33,825 nt of DNA from an uncultured Alphaproteobacteria bacterium (lineage in GTDB: Bacteria; Pseudomonadota; Alphaproteobacteria; RF32; CAG-239), in assembly GCA_944389095.1 (NCBI GenBank), contig CALXLC010000035.1:1-33825 (forward strand). The letters are read 5' to 3'. The position numbers and the translations under genes are program-made. This document shows, piece after piece, positions 32,260 to 33,825 of the stretch. The notes beneath the pieces are model-generated. The model saw nothing but the letters and a program-made list of their open reading frames with translations, was not told where the DNA came from and did not search any database. Each line of letters begins with the position of its first letter. Position 1 is the stretch's first letter.

Positions 32260-32997
32260 ATGACTCAAAATCGCACAGACATCAGCCAGCTGACGCTGGA
32301 TTTTCCGCATCGTCCCAGTTTGGGCAGAGAAGACTTTATGGTCGCCCCTTGCAATCGTGAAGCCGTTTCGCTGATAGACAACTGGCCCGACTGGCCGTAC
32401 TTTGCCGTCTGTATCTATGGACCTGAAGGTTGCGGAAAAACGCATCTGGCTAATGTTTTTGCCAATAAAGTCGCCAACCTGACCAATTACCCGTATAAGA
32501 TTCCGTTCATCAAAGCCGCGGCGATTTCGCTGGAAAACATCCGCTCTTTGTTTGACGCGCACAACTGTCTGGTGATAGAAGAGCTGCAGGCGGATATTAA
32601 TCAGGAAGCCCTGTTTCACCTGTATAACCTTTATCGCGACGAAGGAGGAAACATTCTTTTCTTATCAGAGCAGGCACCGGCCAGAATCAACTTTACTCTG
32701 CCCGATTTGCGCTCCCGGATGAACATCGTACCAACGGCGGAAATCAAAGAACCTGATGATGAACTTTTGTCCGCATTGCTGGTCAAACTGTTTACCGATC
32801 GTCAAATAACGCCTTCCCCGGAATTGATAAACTATTTGCTGAACAATATGCGCCGTTCCTTTGCATATGCCCGCAAAGTAGTGGCAGAGATTGACACAAT
32901 ATCGCTGGCGCGCAAGCGGGCCGTCACCACATCAATCGCCAAAGAAGCCCTTGCCGCCCTTGACAACAATACCCAGAGAGATTTATTTTCGGACTGA
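32260..32997 (+). CDS. hdaA: HdaA-type DnaA regulator
   Basis: A 245-residue AAA+ protein related to the DnaA core. It starts with a sliding-clamp-binding motif QLTLDF (10-15), as in Hda. Walker A is GPEGCGKT (54-61), the Walker B is modified (LVIEEL, Glu for the usual first Asp), and a sensor segment and lid follow. Bound to the DNA polymerase clamp, Hda stimulates ATP hydrolysis by DnaA and so prevents re-initiation. A second clamp-like motif, QRDLF (239-243), sits two residues from the C-terminus. The gene starts one base after the cckA stop. Confidence 0.88.
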   Translation: MTQNRTDISQLTLDFPHRPSLGREDFMVAPCNREAVSLIDNWPDWPYFAVCIYGPEGCGKTHLANVFANKVANLTNYPYKIPFIKAAAISLENIRSLFDAHNCLVIEELQADINQEALFHLYNLYRDEGGNILFLSEQAPARINFTLPDLRSRMNIVPTAEIKEPDDELLSALLVKLFTDRQITPSPELINYLLNNMRRSFAYARKVVAEIDTISLARKRAVTTSIAKEALAALDNNTQRDLFSD

Positions 32998-33085
32998 CCC
33001 CGAAAAAAAGTTACACTATCCCCCGGAAATCCGGAATATTCCGAATTATCCCACTGCCCTATTTTAATCTCTGTTGAATAAAACA

Positions 33086-33823
33086 CTAAAACGCAAGGAC
33101 ACAACGAACGCGGCTACTGGGCTTCTTATCGACGTAGTACATACTGCCGTCGGACGGTCTGACGTACCAGGCGTAATTGTGATCGTACTCGGACGAAGAC
33201 CAGTAATAATAGTTGCTAAGCTGCGTCTTCGACAGCTTTTTAAGCCCTAAGTTAATAGCCCCGTAGCTAAAACTCATTGCGTATAACTCTCCTCCTGCCG
33301 GTAAATACCAGCCGTTGGATCCAGTACCGTTGGAGACGGGCTTGTAATTGTTACAATACTCTGCCGCCGGATGTGATTGACTGTCATTTATCAAACATTG
33401 TGTATTTGCTGCGCCATTAAAATCTGATTTTGCTTGTGAACTACCCATCGCTGTTAAACATGATACATCGTAACCTTGACCGCCCCATTCGGCTCCCGTT
33501 TCTGCTAACGCTACCGCAAATCTCGTCGAACCGGCGACATAGGCAACAATACCGACAGGCGTTTTGCTCGGGATAACACTGTCCGAAACCGTTCCGTCAG
33601 AATACAGAATCGAGCCGGGAGCCGCTCCGGCCGCGGGGTCTCCGGCTTCCACGCAAAAGTATTTGCTGCTGTCAAACGGACAGACCAGACTTTCCATCCC
33701 GTCACAATCCGCCGCCGATTTCTTATACCCCAATTCCGCACATCTGGTCGAACTCGTACAGTTCTGCGCCAGAGCTGGCGTCATGGCCGTGCTGCACAGC
33801 ATTAACGCCGCTATTACCGTCAT
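33086..33823 (-). CDS. Secreted cysteine-rich protein with a DUF1566/FISUMP-like end (5' end uncertain)
   Basis: The visible 245 residues begin with a signal-peptide-like stretch (VIAALMLCSTAMTPALAQ). A small Cys-rich module follows (Cys22 to Cys57: STRCAELGY, CDGMESLVCPFDSSKYFC). A linker leads to a C-terminal DUF1566/Lcl-like domain with GWYLPAGGELYAMS and YYWSSSEYDHNYAWYVRP and closing SSRVRCVLAF. Ten or so cysteines suggest disulfides and an extracytoplasmic location. The function is unknown; related domains occur on surface and pilus-like proteins. The first ATG is at 33823, three bases from the window edge, so the true start may lie outside. It converges with hdaA, with 88 bases between. 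Confidence 0.72.
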   Translation of the reverse strand: MTVIAALMLCSTAMTPALAQNCTSSTRCAELGYKKSAADCDGMESLVCPFDSSKYFCVEAGDPAAGAAPGSILYSDGTVSDSVIPSKTPVGIVAYVAGSTRFAVALAETGAEWGGQGYDVSCLTAMGSSQAKSDFNGAANTQCLINDSQSHPAAEYCNNYKPVSNGTGSNGWYLPAGGELYAMSFSYGAINLGLKKLSKTQLSNYYYWSSSEYDHNYAWYVRPSDGSMYYVDKKPSSRVRCVLAF

Positions 33824-33825
33824 CC

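Noticed and set aside
33032-33043. Perfect 12-bp palindrome CGGAATATTCCG between hdaA and the secreted protein gene
   Set aside because: It has no loop or T-run, so it is not a terminator, and a single short palindrome is not enough to call an operator.

Overview
The window looks like a chromosomal segment of a fermentative, flagellated alphaproteobacterium, probably an uncultured host-associated lineage of moderate GC. The alphaproteobacterial assignment rests on three cell-cycle proteins: a CckA-type hybrid kinase, a MipZ-type ParA ATPase and an HdaA-type DnaA relative. Fermentative, low-oxygen life is suggested by a full-length AdhE and a FeoA-FeoB ferrous iron transporter. All names come from reading motifs and family architecture by eye; no database search was run.

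Layout. 1-321: remnant of a Nudix gene with a broken Nudix box. 507-3511: a metal module with a strong promoter covered by a double CsoR-type operator, a 16-cysteine metallothionein-like peptide, a CsoR repressor and FeoAB. 3551-5302: a MerR-type promoter driving a membrane metallophosphoesterase and a four-cysteine flavodoxin-family protein. 5304-9661: a YbiI-like zinc-finger protein, a large MscS-type channel, an unknown protein with its own strong promoter, and an HdeD-like membrane protein. 9742-12969 (minus): a Mla-type lipid transport operon, STAS-MlaE / MlaF / MlaD / PqiC-like lipoprotein. 13088-17009 (minus): small lipoprotein, tRNA-Gln, adhE and a repeat-built coiled-coil exported protein. 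17100-21533: mutT converging on opgG-orf-opgH for osmoregulated periplasmic glucans. 21534-22602: the accessory patch of the window, with a broken glycosyltransferase, a structured RNA with its own promoter and terminator, a duplicated tRNA-His tail, a palindromic insert and tRNA-His. 22723-32997 (plus): D,D-carboxypeptidase-SPOR, mipZ, pgm, a GH114/TM1410-like protein, fliQ, fliR, flhB, cckA and hdaA, mostly overlapping or a few bases apart. 33086-33823 (minus): a cysteine-rich secreted protein that may run off the window.

How it fits together. The right-hand block links envelope growth (carboxypeptidase), division-site placement (MipZ), sugar phosphate supply (Pgm), flagellar export (FliQ/FliR/FlhB) and control of replication and the cell cycle (CckA, HdaA) in one run of genes. 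Pgm could also supply glucose-1-phosphate toward the UDP-glucose used by OpgH. The left-hand block handles copper and iron.

The most unusual signal is the non-coding patch at 22011-22497. A minus-strand RNA of about 200 nt has a near-consensus promoter, a cloverleaf-like 5' domain, a long-range helix that competes with another helix, and a Rho-independent terminator. Beside it, a foldback element has been built from direct and inverted copies of the tRNA-His 3' end. The RNA matches no class I can name. Other points worth checking are a copper-type operator over a metallothionein-like gene, an apparently detached OpgH N-terminal domain, a second possible clamp-binding motif in HdaA, and a MerR-type promoter with no MerR gene in the window.
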